Source: Mesorhizobium sp. B2-3-4
Lineage (GTDB): Bacteria > Pseudomonadota > Alphaproteobacteria > Rhizobiales > Rhizobiaceae
Direction: 5' to 3'
DNA: 64,000 nt
Assembly: GCF_006442315.1 (NCBI RefSeq)
Contig: NZ_VFVY01000007.1
Span: 124,001 to 188,000, forward strand
Shown here: in pieces, positions 1 to 8,383 of the stretch
How the letters are laid out: every line of letters begins with the position of its first letter
How positions within the stretch are numbered: the stretch's first letter is position 1
Program-made: the position numbers and the translations under genes
The notes under the pieces: generated by a model
What the model saw: the letters and a program-made list of their open reading frames with translations, nothing else
Database searches by the model: none
Told to the model about the DNA's origin: nothing

Positions 1-71
1 TCCTCGATGATGTTGTCGAGGAGGTTTACCCGCACGAAGCGCACAAGGTCCGCAAGAAAGTCGCCTCATGA
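1..71 (+). CDS. C-terminal end of an unidentified upstream protein
   Basis: The frame starting at base 3 is open from the window edge and ends with TGA at 69-71, which overlaps the ATG of the next gene (ATGA). It encodes about 22 residues rich in charged amino acids, ending in KKVAS. The four-base overlap says that this gene is the preceding member of the same operon as the sugar importer and is probably translated in a coupled way. Too little is present to name a family. Confidence 0.6.
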   Translation, partial: LDDVVEEVYPHEAHKVRKKVAS

Positions 72-1225
72 GCGCGCTCTCGCTTCGCGGGCTGAACAAG
101 TCGTTTGGCGCTAACGCCGTCCTGAACGGCGTTAGCCTCGATGTCGAAGCAGGCGAGTTCATCGCTCTCGTCGGTCCCTCGGGCTGCGGCAAGAGCACCT
201 TGCTGCGCATTCTCGCAGGGCTCGACCATGCAGACAGCGGCGAGATCGTCGTCGCCGGCAAGGACATGTCGGCGGTTGCCGCGGCCGACCGCAACATCGC
301 CATGGTGTTCCAGTCCTACGCACTTTACCCGCATCTGACGGCCGGCCAGAACATCGCGGTTCCGCTCGCCATGAAGCGGCTCAGCCGGACGCAGCGCCTG
401 CCGCTGGTCGGCTCTGTCCTGCCGGGCCAGAAGGAAATCCGGGCCGGCATTTCGCGCGATGTCCGCGAGATGGCGACCGTGCTCAAGATCGACCATCTGC
501 TCGACCGCAAGCCGGGACAGATGTCAGGCGGCCAGCGGCAGCGCGTCGCACTGGCGCGCGCCATGGTGCGGCAGCCCTCGATCTTCCTCATGGACGAGCC
601 GCTCTCCAACCTCGACGCCAATCTGCGCGTCCATGCGCGCGGCGAGATCGTCGAATTGCACCGCCGCGCCGGCGTGCCGACGCTTTATGTGACGCACGAC
701 CAGGCCGAGGCGCTGTCGATGGCCGACCGCGTGGCGGTGATGATCGGCGGCAACCTACTGCAGCTTGCCGCGCCGGAGGCGATCTACAACGATCCCGCCC
801 ATATCGAGGTCGCGCGCTTTGTCGGCCAGCCCAGGATCAACATCCTGCCCGCGGTCGCCGACGCCGGCCGTGTCGATTTCCAAGGCATTCGGCTGGCGCT
901 GCTGGAGAAAGTGGCGAACGGTCCCGTCAGTCTCGGTATCCGGCCTGAATTCGTCAAACTGGCGCCCGATGGCCGCAGCGGTCTCGCGGGGCGGCTGGAA
1001 CGCCTCGAATTCCTCGGCTCGGAAGTGATCGCCCATTGCCGTCTCGATGCCAGCGGCGACACGGTCATCGCCAAGCTGGCGCCGCATGAGGCGAGGGACC
1101 TCATCGCGGGAATGCCGGTGGGTATCCTTCTGTCTGTCGAACAGGCGATGGTGTTCGGGCCGGAGGGAAAGAGGCTGCGCATCGCCGGCACGGCGAGCGT
1201 CAGGCAGGAGCCGGCTTATGTCTAG
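68..1225 (+). CDS. ABC transporter ATP-binding protein, CUT1 (UgpC/MalK type)
   Basis: 385-residue cytoplasmic ATPase that powers a carbohydrate importer. Walker A GPSGCGKST lies at residues 36-44, the Q-loop at about 82, the signature MSGGQ at 152-156 and Walker B IFLMDE at 172-177. The C-terminal third is a TOBE-type regulatory domain, as in MalK, UgpC and MsmK. Compared with the usual family pattern there is an extra stretch of roughly 15-20 residues (about 103-128) between the Q-loop and the signature. Its start overlaps the previous stop, and its stop overlaps the following permease start by 8 bases, so it is an operon member. The family transports disaccharides, polyols or glycerol phosphates; the substrate cannot be deduced here. 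Confidence 0.93.
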   Translation: MSALSLRGLNKSFGANAVLNGVSLDVEAGEFIALVGPSGCGKSTLLRILAGLDHADSGEIVVAGKDMSAVAAADRNIAMVFQSYALYPHLTAGQNIAVPLAMKRLSRTQRLPLVGSVLPGQKEIRAGISRDVREMATVLKIDHLLDRKPGQMSGGQRQRVALARAMVRQPSIFLMDEPLSNLDANLRVHARGEIVELHRRAGVPTLYVTHDQAEALSMADRVAVMIGGNLLQLAAPEAIYNDPAHIEVARFVGQPRINILPAVADAGRVDFQGIRLALLEKVANGPVSLGIRPEFVKLAPDGRSGLAGRLERLEFLGSEVIAHCRLDASGDTVIAKLAPHEARDLIAGMPVGILLSVEQAMVFGPEGKRLRIAGTASVRQEPAYV

Positions 1226-2141
1226 CGTCGCGCTGGTGGGCAATGTCCCGAGCGCCGCGGCACTTCACAGGCGCAGCGAGGACCGCACCGCCTGGCTGCT
1301 GGCGGCCCCGGCGATCGTGCTTTTGCTGCTGTTCGTGCTGTTGCCGGTGGTTGCCGTCATCTTTCTCGGTTTCACCGATTTCGAGCTCGGTTACGGCAAA
1401 TTCCGCCTGGTCGGCTTCGAGAACTACGCGCATCTGCTCAGCGACCGCACGTTCCGCAAGTCGCTGTGGAACACCACGGTCTATACGGCGATCGTCGCGC
1501 CGGTCTCGATCGGGCTCGGCCTGGGCGTGGCGCTCTTGATCGAGAGCGAGCCACGGGCGCGCGGCTTCTTTCGCACCGTCTATTTCCTGCCCGTGGCCTC
1601 GCTGATCGTCGCCATGGCTACGGTCTGGCAATATCTCTTCCATCCGACGATCGGGCCGATCAACGCGCTGCTTTCGCTTGCCGGCATTCCCGGGCCGAAC
1701 TGGCTCGGCGCCTCCAACACCGTGCTCTACAGCCTGTCGATCATCGGCGTCTGGCAGTCCGTCGGCTTCAACATGGTGCTGTTCCTGGCCGGCCTGACGG
1801 CGATCCCGCGCGAACTCTATGCCGCCGCCCATGTCGACGGCGCCAGATCGGCGCTCGACCGGTTCTTCCTGGTCACATGGCCGATGCTCGGGCCAACGAC
1901 GCTGTTCGTCGTCACCATCAGCATCACCAATGCGGTGAAGGTCTTCGAAACGGTGAAGATGCTGACCGATGGCGGCCCCAACAAGGCCTCCGAAGTGCTG
2001 CTGTTCACCATCTACCAGGAAGGCTTCGTCTATCTGCGCGTCGGCTATGCCTCGGCAATGACGGTCGTCTTCCTGGCGATCCTGGTCGTGCTGATGTTCC
2101 TGCAATACCGCGTGCTCGACCGGCGGGTGCATTACACATGA
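1218..2141 (+). CDS. Sugar ABC transporter permease, CUT1 (UgpA/MalF type)
   Basis: 307-residue inner-membrane protein with about six hydrophobic segments; the first follows a short polar N-terminus (residues 25-50). The EAA loop reads AAHVDGARSALDRFFLVTWP, the expected contact site for the ATPase. I chose ATG 1218 because it overlaps the ATPase stop by 8 bases and keeps the normal family length; a longer in-frame reading back to 1047 merely shadows the ATPase. The stop overlaps the next permease in an ATGA. With the following gene it should form the heterodimeric channel. Confidence 0.92.
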   Translation: MSSVALVGNVPSAAALHRRSEDRTAWLLAAPAIVLLLLFVLLPVVAVIFLGFTDFELGYGKFRLVGFENYAHLLSDRTFRKSLWNTTVYTAIVAPVSIGLGLGVALLIESEPRARGFFRTVYFLPVASLIVAMATVWQYLFHPTIGPINALLSLAGIPGPNWLGASNTVLYSLSIIGVWQSVGFNMVLFLAGLTAIPRELYAAAHVDGARSALDRFFLVTWPMLGPTTLFVVTISITNAVKVFETVKMLTDGGPNKASEVLLFTIYQEGFVYLRVGYASAMTVVFLAILVVLMFLQYRVLDRRVHYT

Positions 2142-2968
2142 GAAGCATCCCGGCAGGTCGCGTCATCCGCTTCGCGCTGCTGTCGCTCGGCGCGCTGATG
2201 ATCCTGGCGCCCTACATCTTCATGGTCTCGACGGCGGGCAAGACGCAGAGCGACATCTTCACCTCGTCGCTGTCGCTCATCCCCGAGCATTTCTACTTCG
2301 CTGAGAATTTCGCCAAAGCACTCAACAAGGTGCCGATGGCGACGCTGTTGTGGAACGGCGTCCTGGTGTGCGGCTTGATCTTCTTCTTTCAGGTTCTGGT
2401 CGCCATTCCCTGCGCCTACGCGATGGCCAAGCTCAGGTTCCGCGCCGCGCGGCTGATGATGGTGCTGGTCATGCTCGGCCTGCTGGTGCCGATCCATGCC
2501 ACGGCGCTGCCGCTCTATGTCGCCTTCGACAGGATGTCGCTGCTCAACAGCTACACCTCGCTGGTCGCGCCGTTCACCATTTCCGTGTTCGCGATCTTCA
2601 TGTTCCTGCAGTTTTTCCGCGCCATGCCCGACGATCTCATCCACGCGGCGCGGCTCGACGGCATGTCGGAACTCGGCATCGTGGCGCGCGTCATCGTGCC
2701 CAATGCCTGGCCGGCCGTCACCGCCTTTGCGATCTTCTCGGTGGTCGCACACTGGAACGACCTCTACTGGCCGCTGATCGTCGTCAGCAAGCAAGCCTAT
2801 GCCACGCCGCCGCTCGGCCTGATGTATTTCCGCGCCGCAGAGGCCGGCGACGACTACGGCGCGCTGATGGCCGCCACGCTGATCATCACCCTTCCTCTCG
2901 TCGCCGCTTTCCTGCTCGCGCAGAAGCGCTTCGTCGAGGGCATCACCATGACCGGTCTGAAAGGCTGA
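2138..2968 (+). CDS. Sugar ABC transporter permease, CUT1 (UgpE/MalG type)
   Basis: 276-residue membrane protein, second half of the channel. The first membrane segment is at residues 11-30. The EAA loop (AARLDGMSELGIVARVIVPN) sits in the second half, and the chain ends close to the membrane as in UgpE/MalG. ATG 2138 overlaps the TGA of the first permease, so translation is probably coupled. A much longer open frame begins inside the previous gene but is out of family register. Spacing of 39 bases to the binding-protein gene downstream keeps it in the operon. Confidence 0.92.
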   Translation: MRSIPAGRVIRFALLSLGALMILAPYIFMVSTAGKTQSDIFTSSLSLIPEHFYFAENFAKALNKVPMATLLWNGVLVCGLIFFFQVLVAIPCAYAMAKLRFRAARLMMVLVMLGLLVPIHATALPLYVAFDRMSLLNSYTSLVAPFTISVFAIFMFLQFFRAMPDDLIHAARLDGMSELGIVARVIVPNAWPAVTAFAIFSVVAHWNDLYWPLIVVSKQAYATPPLGLMYFRAAEAGDDYGALMAATLIITLPLVAAFLLAQKRFVEGITMTGLKG

Positions 2969-3007
2969 CCGGACCACGACCGACTGGCCAACAAGGAGTA
3001 TGAAGCA

Positions 3008-4273
3008 ATGAAGCATTTTTCCAGGATCTTCGCCGCCGCGGCGGTGTCGCTGGCGGCGGCCCTGCCGGCCTATGCCGAAACCACGCTGACCGTCCACTAC
3101 CCGATGCCCGGCTTTTTCAAGAACGTGATGGACACGATCTCGAAGAAGTTCATGGAGGAAAACCCTGATATCAAGATCCAGTTCGCCAGCCCGTCGGCGA
3201 CCTATGAGGAAGGCATCCAGACCATCCTGCGCCAGGCCGGTACCGACGAAATGCCCGACATCACCTTCATCGGCCTCAACCGCCTGCGCATGCTCAACGA
3301 GCGTGACGTCGCCGTCGATCTCGGGCCGCTGGTGAAGAAGGACGGCAACATGGCGGAGCTTGGCTTCTCCGACACGATCCTGAAGCTGGCGCAGGTCAAC
3401 GGCAAGCAGATCGGCCTGCCTTTCGCCACTTCGAACCCGATCATGTACTACAATGCCGACCTGGTGAAGGCGGCCGGCGGCGATCCCGACAATCCGCCCA
3501 AGACCTGGGACGAGGTGATCGCGCTCGGCGGCAAGATCAAGGCGCTGGGCAACGGCGTCGACGGCATCGACTTCCGCTGGCAGGGCGACGACTGGATGTT
3601 CTCGGCGCTTTTGTTCGGTGCCGGCGGCAAGATGCTGAACGAGGACGAAAGCAAGGTCGCCTTCAACGGGCCGGAAGGCGAGAAGGCCGTGGAAATCCTG
3701 GAGCGGATGGTGAAGGAGGGCGGCATGCCGGTCTTCACCAAGCCGGCCGGCGAACAGGCCTTCGCGGCCGGCAAGGTCGGCTTCGAATTCCAGACCACCG
3801 GCGCGCTGGTCAACACCATCAAGAACGTCGGCGACAAGTTCACGTTGCGCACCGCAAAAATCCCGCTGATCGACCCGGTCAACGGCCATCTTCCGACCGG
3901 CGGCAACGCGGTGGTCATCCTGACCAAGGATGCCGCCAAGCAGGACGCCGCCTGGAAGTTCGCCAAGTTCGCCGCCGGCCCTTATGGCGCCTCGGTTGTC
4001 GTGCCGGGCACGGGCTATGTTCCCAACAATGAGCTCGCGGCCAAGTCTTCCGAATATCTCGGCGATTTCTACAAGAAGAACCCGCTCTTCCAGGCCGGGC
4101 TCAGCCAGATGCAACTGATGGTTCCGTGGTATGCCTTCCCGGGCACCAATGGGGTCAAGGTGACGCAGACCATCGTCGACAATCTGTCGCGCATCGTCGA
4201 CCAGTCGGCCTCGCCCAAGGAAGCGCTGACGGATGCGGCCGGTGACGTCGAGGGCATGCTGCCGACGCAATGA
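3008..4273 (+). CDS. Extracellular sugar-binding protein, family 1
   Basis: 421 residues with a clear Sec signal peptide: MKHFSR, a hydrophobic alanine-rich core, and a probable cut after AYA near residue 23. The mature protein starts TTLTVHYPMPG and has the bilobed family-1 solute-binding pattern, including a TGALVNTIKN segment and LPTGGNAVVILTKDA, which resembles the sugar-contact region in UgpB/MalE relatives. It delivers the substrate to the two permeases encoded upstream. The gene is last in the operon; a strong GC hairpin follows 11 bases after the stop. An AAGGAG element lies about 10 bases before the ATG. Substrate unknown. Confidence 0.9.
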   Translation: MKHFSRIFAAAAVSLAAALPAYAETTLTVHYPMPGFFKNVMDTISKKFMEENPDIKIQFASPSATYEEGIQTILRQAGTDEMPDITFIGLNRLRMLNERDVAVDLGPLVKKDGNMAELGFSDTILKLAQVNGKQIGLPFATSNPIMYYNADLVKAAGGDPDNPPKTWDEVIALGGKIKALGNGVDGIDFRWQGDDWMFSALLFGAGGKMLNEDESKVAFNGPEGEKAVEILERMVKEGGMPVFTKPAGEQAFAAGKVGFEFQTTGALVNTIKNVGDKFTLRTAKIPLIDPVNGHLPTGGNAVVILTKDAAKQDAAWKFAKFAAGPYGASVVVPGTGYVPNNELAAKSSEYLGDFYKKNPLFQAGLSQMQLMVPWYAFPGTNGVKVTQTIVDNLSRIVDQSASPKEALTDAAGDVEGMLPTQ

Positions 4274-4284
4274 GGAGGCTAGCG

Positions 4285-4314
4285 GGGCACCGCCGCGCCA
4301 GCGCGGCGGTGCCC
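4285..4314 (+). terminator. GC-rich hairpin after sugar importer operon
   Basis: A perfect 13-bp stem (GGGCACCGCCGCG and its complement) with a 4-base loop CCAG lies just behind the binding-protein stop. There is no T-tract, so it may act as a transcript-stabilising 3' end or a weak terminator rather than a canonical Rho-independent one. Confidence 0.55.
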
Positions 4315-4435
4315 GAGCCCGGGACATGACCGATGTGAGTATGGCGAACTGGCGTCGATCATAGGATCGGTACGACTGACCGGCCTCTGTTGATGCCGAT
4401 CGGCCCGAAATTCGAGATGATGAGCTATCTGGCGC

Positions 4436-5719
4436 CTACCGTCTTGTCTCCTGCACCAGGGCAAGTGTGTCCAAGCGATTGACGATTTGGTTGGCCCGCG
4501 TTTCCTCCAGGAGATCAAAGCATGCTCCGGGCCATCGCTCGAGTGCTTTGCTGACGACAGCTTTCGTTTCCCGCTCGATCCAGTCGGGGTCGAGCTTCAG
4601 GAATTCGGCAACACGCCGAAACCGTTTGAAGCTGATATTCGCGAATGTGTGCGTACCTGCAAATCGCAGTGCCAAATCGTCATTCGGCGCATAAAAAATG
4701 GTCGGAACAATATCGTAAGCCGGCGAAAGCCTGACCTCGCGATTGTCGGGAAAGCAGAATGACCAGTTTTTGAGATGATTGTCTCCATTTCCGATCAGGA
4801 CGTCGGCAACGATCCGGCGAAATCCCTCCATAACGTCGGCCCGCCAGTCGGTGCTGAAGCGGCGGATCATGTTGAGGATGGTTTCGTAGGTGGCCATCGT
4901 ATATTTGCGCTCGCCGGTGGCTCCAATAATCTGGGCCGCATCCTCCGTATGGATGCGCTTTTCTTCGCCTGGCCGGTCGAAACGATCGGCAACCAAGGCC
5001 TGCTTGCCGCCTTCGAGAAAGGCCGCCGGAATGGATTCGATAGCGCTCGTCGGGACGAGGCGACAATCCGCTGTGTTGACGCCAATCATCCGTGAAAGGG
5101 TCATGGCGGCAAATTCCGCCTCCGGCAAACCAGGATATCGGGGGGTGGGCACCTTCAAGATACAGCGACTCTCTCCGGCTCTCGCCGGGACAGTGAGACG
5201 GTCGCCTATAGCCAGGGCGCCGAATTTCAACTGCACGCCAGCGAGCGAGAATTTCACAACACCCTCTGGGCGCACGAGATCAAGGCCTTGAGCATTTTCA
5301 AGACGAAGCGGCCCGGCCGAAGCCGACGGCCCAGTTTCCGGCGTGGCCAGAACCGCGCCCGGCAAATCCGCACCAAGTCGTGTCAGCAAATCGAATTGGT
5401 CATGGTTGCCTGGTCCCATCTCAGTCATGACCAGGTCGCGCAAGGCGCCTTCGGGGAGCAGTCCGGAAAACCAGGGTGGCAAGTAACCGTGGAGGCCTAT
5501 CTTGTCGCCGCGCGCTGCAAGCCGTGCCCGTGTGGCTTCTTCGTCACCCGGCACAACCCAGGCGAGGCTGAGAATGGGTCGATCTGGATTTCTCAAATAG
5601 GCCTCGTCGACCACGAAGCTGGTCGCTCTGTCGCGGTCGCGCGTCAGGGTTCCCACGCGGATTCTTTTGCCGTGCCGATCCAAAAGGTACACACCCAGAA
5701 CCGCGGCTGCCTCCATCAT
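4436..5719 (-). CDS. hipA: HipA-family serine/threonine kinase toxin
   Basis: 427 residues. The N-terminal subdomain (about 8-125) is followed by the HipA kinase core. Visible landmarks are the Gly-rich/autophosphorylation-loop segment SLAGVQLKFG with Ser158, the catalytic loop GNGDNHLKN with Asp313 and Asn318, and the metal-binding SPAYD with Asp336. HipA kinases phosphorylate aminoacyl-tRNA synthetases (GltX in E. coli) and stop growth; the target here is unknown. The start overlaps the antitoxin stop by one base (TAATG). Full length and intact active-site motifs argue for a functional toxin. The gene points toward the convergent sugar operon. Confidence 0.9.
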   Translation of the reverse strand: MMEAAAVLGVYLLDRHGKRIRVGTLTRDRDRATSFVVDEAYLRNPDRPILSLAWVVPGDEEATRARLAARGDKIGLHGYLPPWFSGLLPEGALRDLVMTEMGPGNHDQFDLLTRLGADLPGAVLATPETGPSASAGPLRLENAQGLDLVRPEGVVKFSLAGVQLKFGALAIGDRLTVPARAGESRCILKVPTPRYPGLPEAEFAAMTLSRMIGVNTADCRLVPTSAIESIPAAFLEGGKQALVADRFDRPGEEKRIHTEDAAQIIGATGERKYTMATYETILNMIRRFSTDWRADVMEGFRRIVADVLIGNGDNHLKNWSFCFPDNREVRLSPAYDIVPTIFYAPNDDLALRFAGTHTFANISFKRFRRVAEFLKLDPDWIERETKAVVSKALERWPGACFDLLEETRANQIVNRLDTLALVQETRR

Positions 5720-6063
5720 TATTTGTCCTCGTCATCGGACAGGTCGACGAACACGTCTTCGAAAGCGGTGGACTGGCCGGGTGGTATCTCACGCTCCACC
5801 CTTTTGGATGAAATCAACTCGCGTGCGGCGGCAAGCTTGGAATTGGGTACAAGCAATGGCGTCAGGTCAAGAGCGTCACAGATATCGACCAGAAGGGAGA
5901 GCCTGTCTCGTCCGATGCGCTCTTTGGTAAGGTCGCGTTCCAGTTCGGAAATACGTGCACGGTCCCGCCCTAGTCGTTCGGCAAGAGCTGGTTGTGTTAA
6001 TTGCCGACGCTGCCTAGCTTCCTTGATTTGAGTTCCAAGGGATTGAAAAATCGACTGAGACAT
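5719..6063 (-). CDS. hipB: HipB-like XRE-family antitoxin
   Basis: 114-residue DNA-binding protein. A helix-turn-helix occupies residues 10-65 (LGTQIKEARQRRQLTQPALA, then GRDRARISELERD), typical of Cro/XRE repressors. The C-terminal tail is acidic (FVDLSDDEDK), as expected for a segment that contacts the HipA partner. It precedes hipA with a one-base overlap, the standard antitoxin-first order. It probably represses its own operon through the palindromes immediately upstream; a GGAAAAG element about 5 bases before the ATG is the likely ribosome site and overlaps the most proximal box. Confidence 0.88.
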   Translation of the reverse strand: MSQSIFQSLGTQIKEARQRRQLTQPALAERLGRDRARISELERDLTKERIGRDRLSLLVDICDALDLTPLLVPNSKLAAARELISSKRVEREIPPGQSTAFEDVFVDLSDDEDK

Positions 6064-6172
6064 GCGCTTTTCCGCTTTTTATATGAAAAGAAGCGAAATT
6101 CCGCATACTCGATCTCTGGCGAAGCGTCAAGCGGAATTCCGCTCTACAATAGAAGTAGGAGCGGAATTCCGC
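6064..6172 (-). promoter_or_regulatory. hipBA operator array of four 12-bp boxes
   Basis: Upstream of hipB the box GCGGAATTCCGC occurs perfectly at 6131-6142 and 6161-6172, with a one-mismatch copy GCGAAATTCCGC at 6093-6104 and a degenerate copy GCGCTTTTCCGC at 6064-6075, adjoining the start codon. Start-to-start spacing is 29, 38 and 30 bases, close to whole helical turns. This is the expected layout for cooperative HipB or HipBA binding. Confidence 0.75.
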
Positions 6173-6197
6173 ACTCCTGCGTAAACCGCAGGCCCGC

Positions 6198-7082
6198 TCA
6201 GAGCCGATAGACCTTTTCCGCTGTGTTCCAGAAAATATCGGCCTCGGCGGCCGCACCGTGCTTTGCCACAGCCGTTCGGTGAGCCCCGGCAAGCTCGGCG
6301 TGGCTGGTCCACAGCTTCTCGATCGGGAAGTTCGAGCCGAACATCAGGCGGTCCGAACCCAGAATGTCGATCGCGTTGTCGACGATATAGGCGATCAGGG
6401 CCGGGTCGTTGCGGTGGACGAAAGTGCCGAGACCGGACAGCTTGGCGTAGAAATTGGGCGCGGCCGACAGCGTGCGCAGGCCGGCTTTCCACGCCTTCGT
6501 GGTTTCCGGCTCCGTGCCGGTCAGCATGCCGGCGTGGGTGAGGATGAAGTTGGTCTCGGGGTTTTCGCCAACCAGCGTCAGCCCGTCCTTCATCTGGGCG
6601 GGGAAGAGCTGCAGGTCGAAGGACAGGCCGTAATCCTTCAGCCTGGCGACATTGGCCCGTACCTTGGGATCGATGACCTGATCGGCCGAGGCGGCGAAGC
6701 GGAAGGCCGGAGTCTGGTGCCAGTGCAACTGCATGCGCACGCCGCGCAGCAGCCTGTATTTCATCAGCCGGTCGATCTGGGGCCTGACATCGTCGACCGT
6801 CATATCGGCATAGCCGACAATGGCGTGCGGCCAGCCGGTCTCGTCAGCCGTTGTCTGCAGGAAGGCGACTTCCTTCTCGAAATCCTCCTTGGCCCAGTTG
6901 GTCTGGACATAGACGGCTTTTTCGACGCCGGAGCCCTTCTGGTCTTCCAGGAATTCCGTGATCGGATAATCGCGGCGGATCGGCTCGTAAGGACCGAAGA
7001 TGCGCGGCACCATCGGCCCGACCAGCCAGGGCTGATCCTTTTGGCGCCAGATGTGGAAATGCGCGTCGATGGCTTTCTGCAT
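6198..7082 (-). CDS. Amidohydrolase-2 family metal-dependent hydrolase
   Basis: 294 residues, a TIM-barrel hydrolase of the PF04909 group (lactonases, decarboxylases, amidases). The metal-binding HxH is in IDAHFHIW (His8, His10); LHWHQTP and FILTHAGM supply further histidines. The usual late aspartate of GSDWP is replaced by asparagine in FGSNFP, a variant found in some subgroups of the family. I start at ATG 7082, which overlaps the stop of the VWA gene (TGATG); the upstream extension of the frame lies inside that gene. It is the last gene of the molybdenum hydroxylase cluster and probably opens a ring, lactone or amide made by that enzyme. Substrate not identifiable. Confidence 0.82.
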   Translation of the reverse strand: MQKAIDAHFHIWRQKDQPWLVGPMVPRIFGPYEPIRRDYPITEFLEDQKGSGVEKAVYVQTNWAKEDFEKEVAFLQTTADETGWPHAIVGYADMTVDDVRPQIDRLMKYRLLRGVRMQLHWHQTPAFRFAASADQVIDPKVRANVARLKDYGLSFDLQLFPAQMKDGLTLVGENPETNFILTHAGMLTGTEPETTKAWKAGLRTLSAAPNFYAKLSGLGTFVHRNDPALIAYIVDNAIDILGSDRLMFGSNFPIEKLWTSHAELAGAHRTAVAKHGAAAEADIFWNTAEKVYRL

Positions 7083-8383
7083 CACGATACCCTTTTCCAG
7101 ATGGCCGCGGCCCTCGGGGCGGGCCGGGCGAGCGACAGGATGAAATCGGTGAGGCTGCCGACCGACGAGCCGTCGATGAGATCGTCGAGCGAAGGCAGGA
7201 TGGCGCTGAGCGCTGCCGTTGCCGGGCGGAAGCGCGGGTCGCCGGCAAGCGGTGTCGCCAGCGACAGCCGGAAGGCACGGGCGCTGAGCCGGCGCATGGC
7301 CGTCTCCAGTTCGGCATGGCCGCCGCGCTCCAGAGCGTCGGACAGGATGACGACTGCGGCGCCGCGCGCGAAAGACGAGAAACGCGGCACCGACAGAAAG
7401 GCGAGCAGCGTCGGCCCCATGCGGGTACCGCCATCCCAATCGTCGACCTGGCCGGCCACGCGCGCCAGCGCCTGATCGCGGTCGCGCAGGCGCAGGGCCG
7501 AGGTGATGCGGGTAAGCCGCGTGCCGAAGGTGAAGATCTCGGCGCGGTCGGCGCCTTGCACGGCGGCATGCGTCAGCTTGAGATAGTCAGCCGTGTGCAG
7601 CTTCATCGAGCCGGAGACGTCGATCAGGATGAGCAGCTTGCGCGGCACGGTCTGGCGCCGGCGCAGCAGCGGGAAGGGCACGTCGCCATCGGCGCTGACG
7701 ATTTCGCGCAGCGAGCGGCGCAGGTCGAGCTTGCCGCGCGAATGGGTGCGCACGGTGCGGAAGGAGCGCCGCGCCGGCAGGGCGCTCGACAGCTGGCGGC
7801 GAAAGGCGGTCAGCCGGTCGTCCTCGCGCTGGAAGTCGCGGCTGCTCAATTGCTCCAGCGCCGAGGACAGTTCGCCACCTTCCCGGGTTTGCTCGGCCTC
7901 GATCCGCTCGTCGTCGGCGCCGCCATCGTCCTTGACGCGGGTTTCTTCGTCCGCCTCTGCCTCAGTCCTGATTGATGTGTTGCCGTAAAAGTAGCTCTGG
8001 AAATGGGCTTCGAATTCGGTGTGGCGGTCGGGCGGCGGGGCCAGCGTGGCGAGAGCTGCTTCGCGGATATCGTTCATGGAGCGCGGGCCGAGCAGGGTTA
8101 CTGCTTGCATGAAGCCTGTGATTTGTTCGGGGGCGATGGCGAAGCCGTAGCGGCGCAGCAGGCAGGCGAAGCCGAGGAAGGGTTGGGCGGCGCGGGGCAA
8201 GCTCTCCTCGCCCCGTTTACGGGGGTCCGAAGGACGGGTCGAGACCGGCGGCTCGACCCCCGATGCCGGCAGGCAGGTGAGGGGCGGCGCCGGGCTCTGC
8301 CCAGCGTGGCGCTGCCCCTCATCCGCCCCTTCGGGGCCCCTTCTCCCCGTAAACGGGGAGAAGGGGTCGTTGATGCCGCTCAT
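7082..8383 (-). CDS. CoxE-like VWA-domain protein
   Basis: 433 residues from ATG 8383. The C-terminal half is a von Willebrand A domain with an intact MIDAS: DVSGS, the threonine in GGTRMG and the aspartate in LSDALERGG. The middle (about 62-230) matches the helical, charged N-terminal region of CoxE proteins. CoxE works with the AAA+ ATPase CoxD in maturing the Mo active site of CO dehydrogenase; the same role is inferred here. Residues about 5-60 do not look like the family and are encoded by a palindromic repeat. An alternative TTG start at 8200, with GAGGAG just upstream, gives 372 residues closer to usual CoxE length. ATG 8383 overlaps the ATPase stop (TGATG). Confidence 0.85.
   Translation of the reverse strand: MSGINDPFSPFTGRRGPEGADEGQRHAGQSPAPPLTCLPASGVEPPVSTRPSDPRKRGEESLPRAAQPFLGFACLLRRYGFAIAPEQITGFMQAVTLLGPRSMNDIREAALATLAPPPDRHTEFEAHFQSYFYGNTSIRTEAEADEETRVKDDGGADDERIEAEQTREGGELSSALEQLSSRDFQREDDRLTAFRRQLSSALPARRSFRTVRTHSRGKLDLRRSLREIVSADGDVPFPLLRRRQTVPRKLLILIDVSGSMKLHTADYLKLTHAAVQGADRAEIFTFGTRLTRITSALRLRDRDQALARVAGQVDDWDGGTRMGPTLLAFLSVPRFSSFARGAAVVILSDALERGGHAELETAMRRLSARAFRLSLATPLAGDPRFRPATAALSAILPSLDDLIDGSSVGSLTDFILSLARPAPRAAAIWKRVS
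8200..8366. repeat. Rhizobial palindromic element inside the VWA gene
   Basis: Dense inverted repeats: a 14-bp perfect stem CCCCTTCTCCCCGT with complement (8337-8366, 2-base loop), a GCCCC-TTC-GGGGC hairpin at 8325-8337, and a second CCCCGTTTACGGGG motif at 8209-8222. The CCTTCTCCCCG core recurs in the palindrome at 49069-49098. Such elements are common between genes in Mesorhizobium; here it is read through in frame by the VWA gene. Confidence 0.7.

Noticed and set aside
2132..4327. 731-codon open frame opposite the permease and binding-protein genes
   Set aside because: Composition is that of a shadow frame, and the + strand genes there have family motifs.
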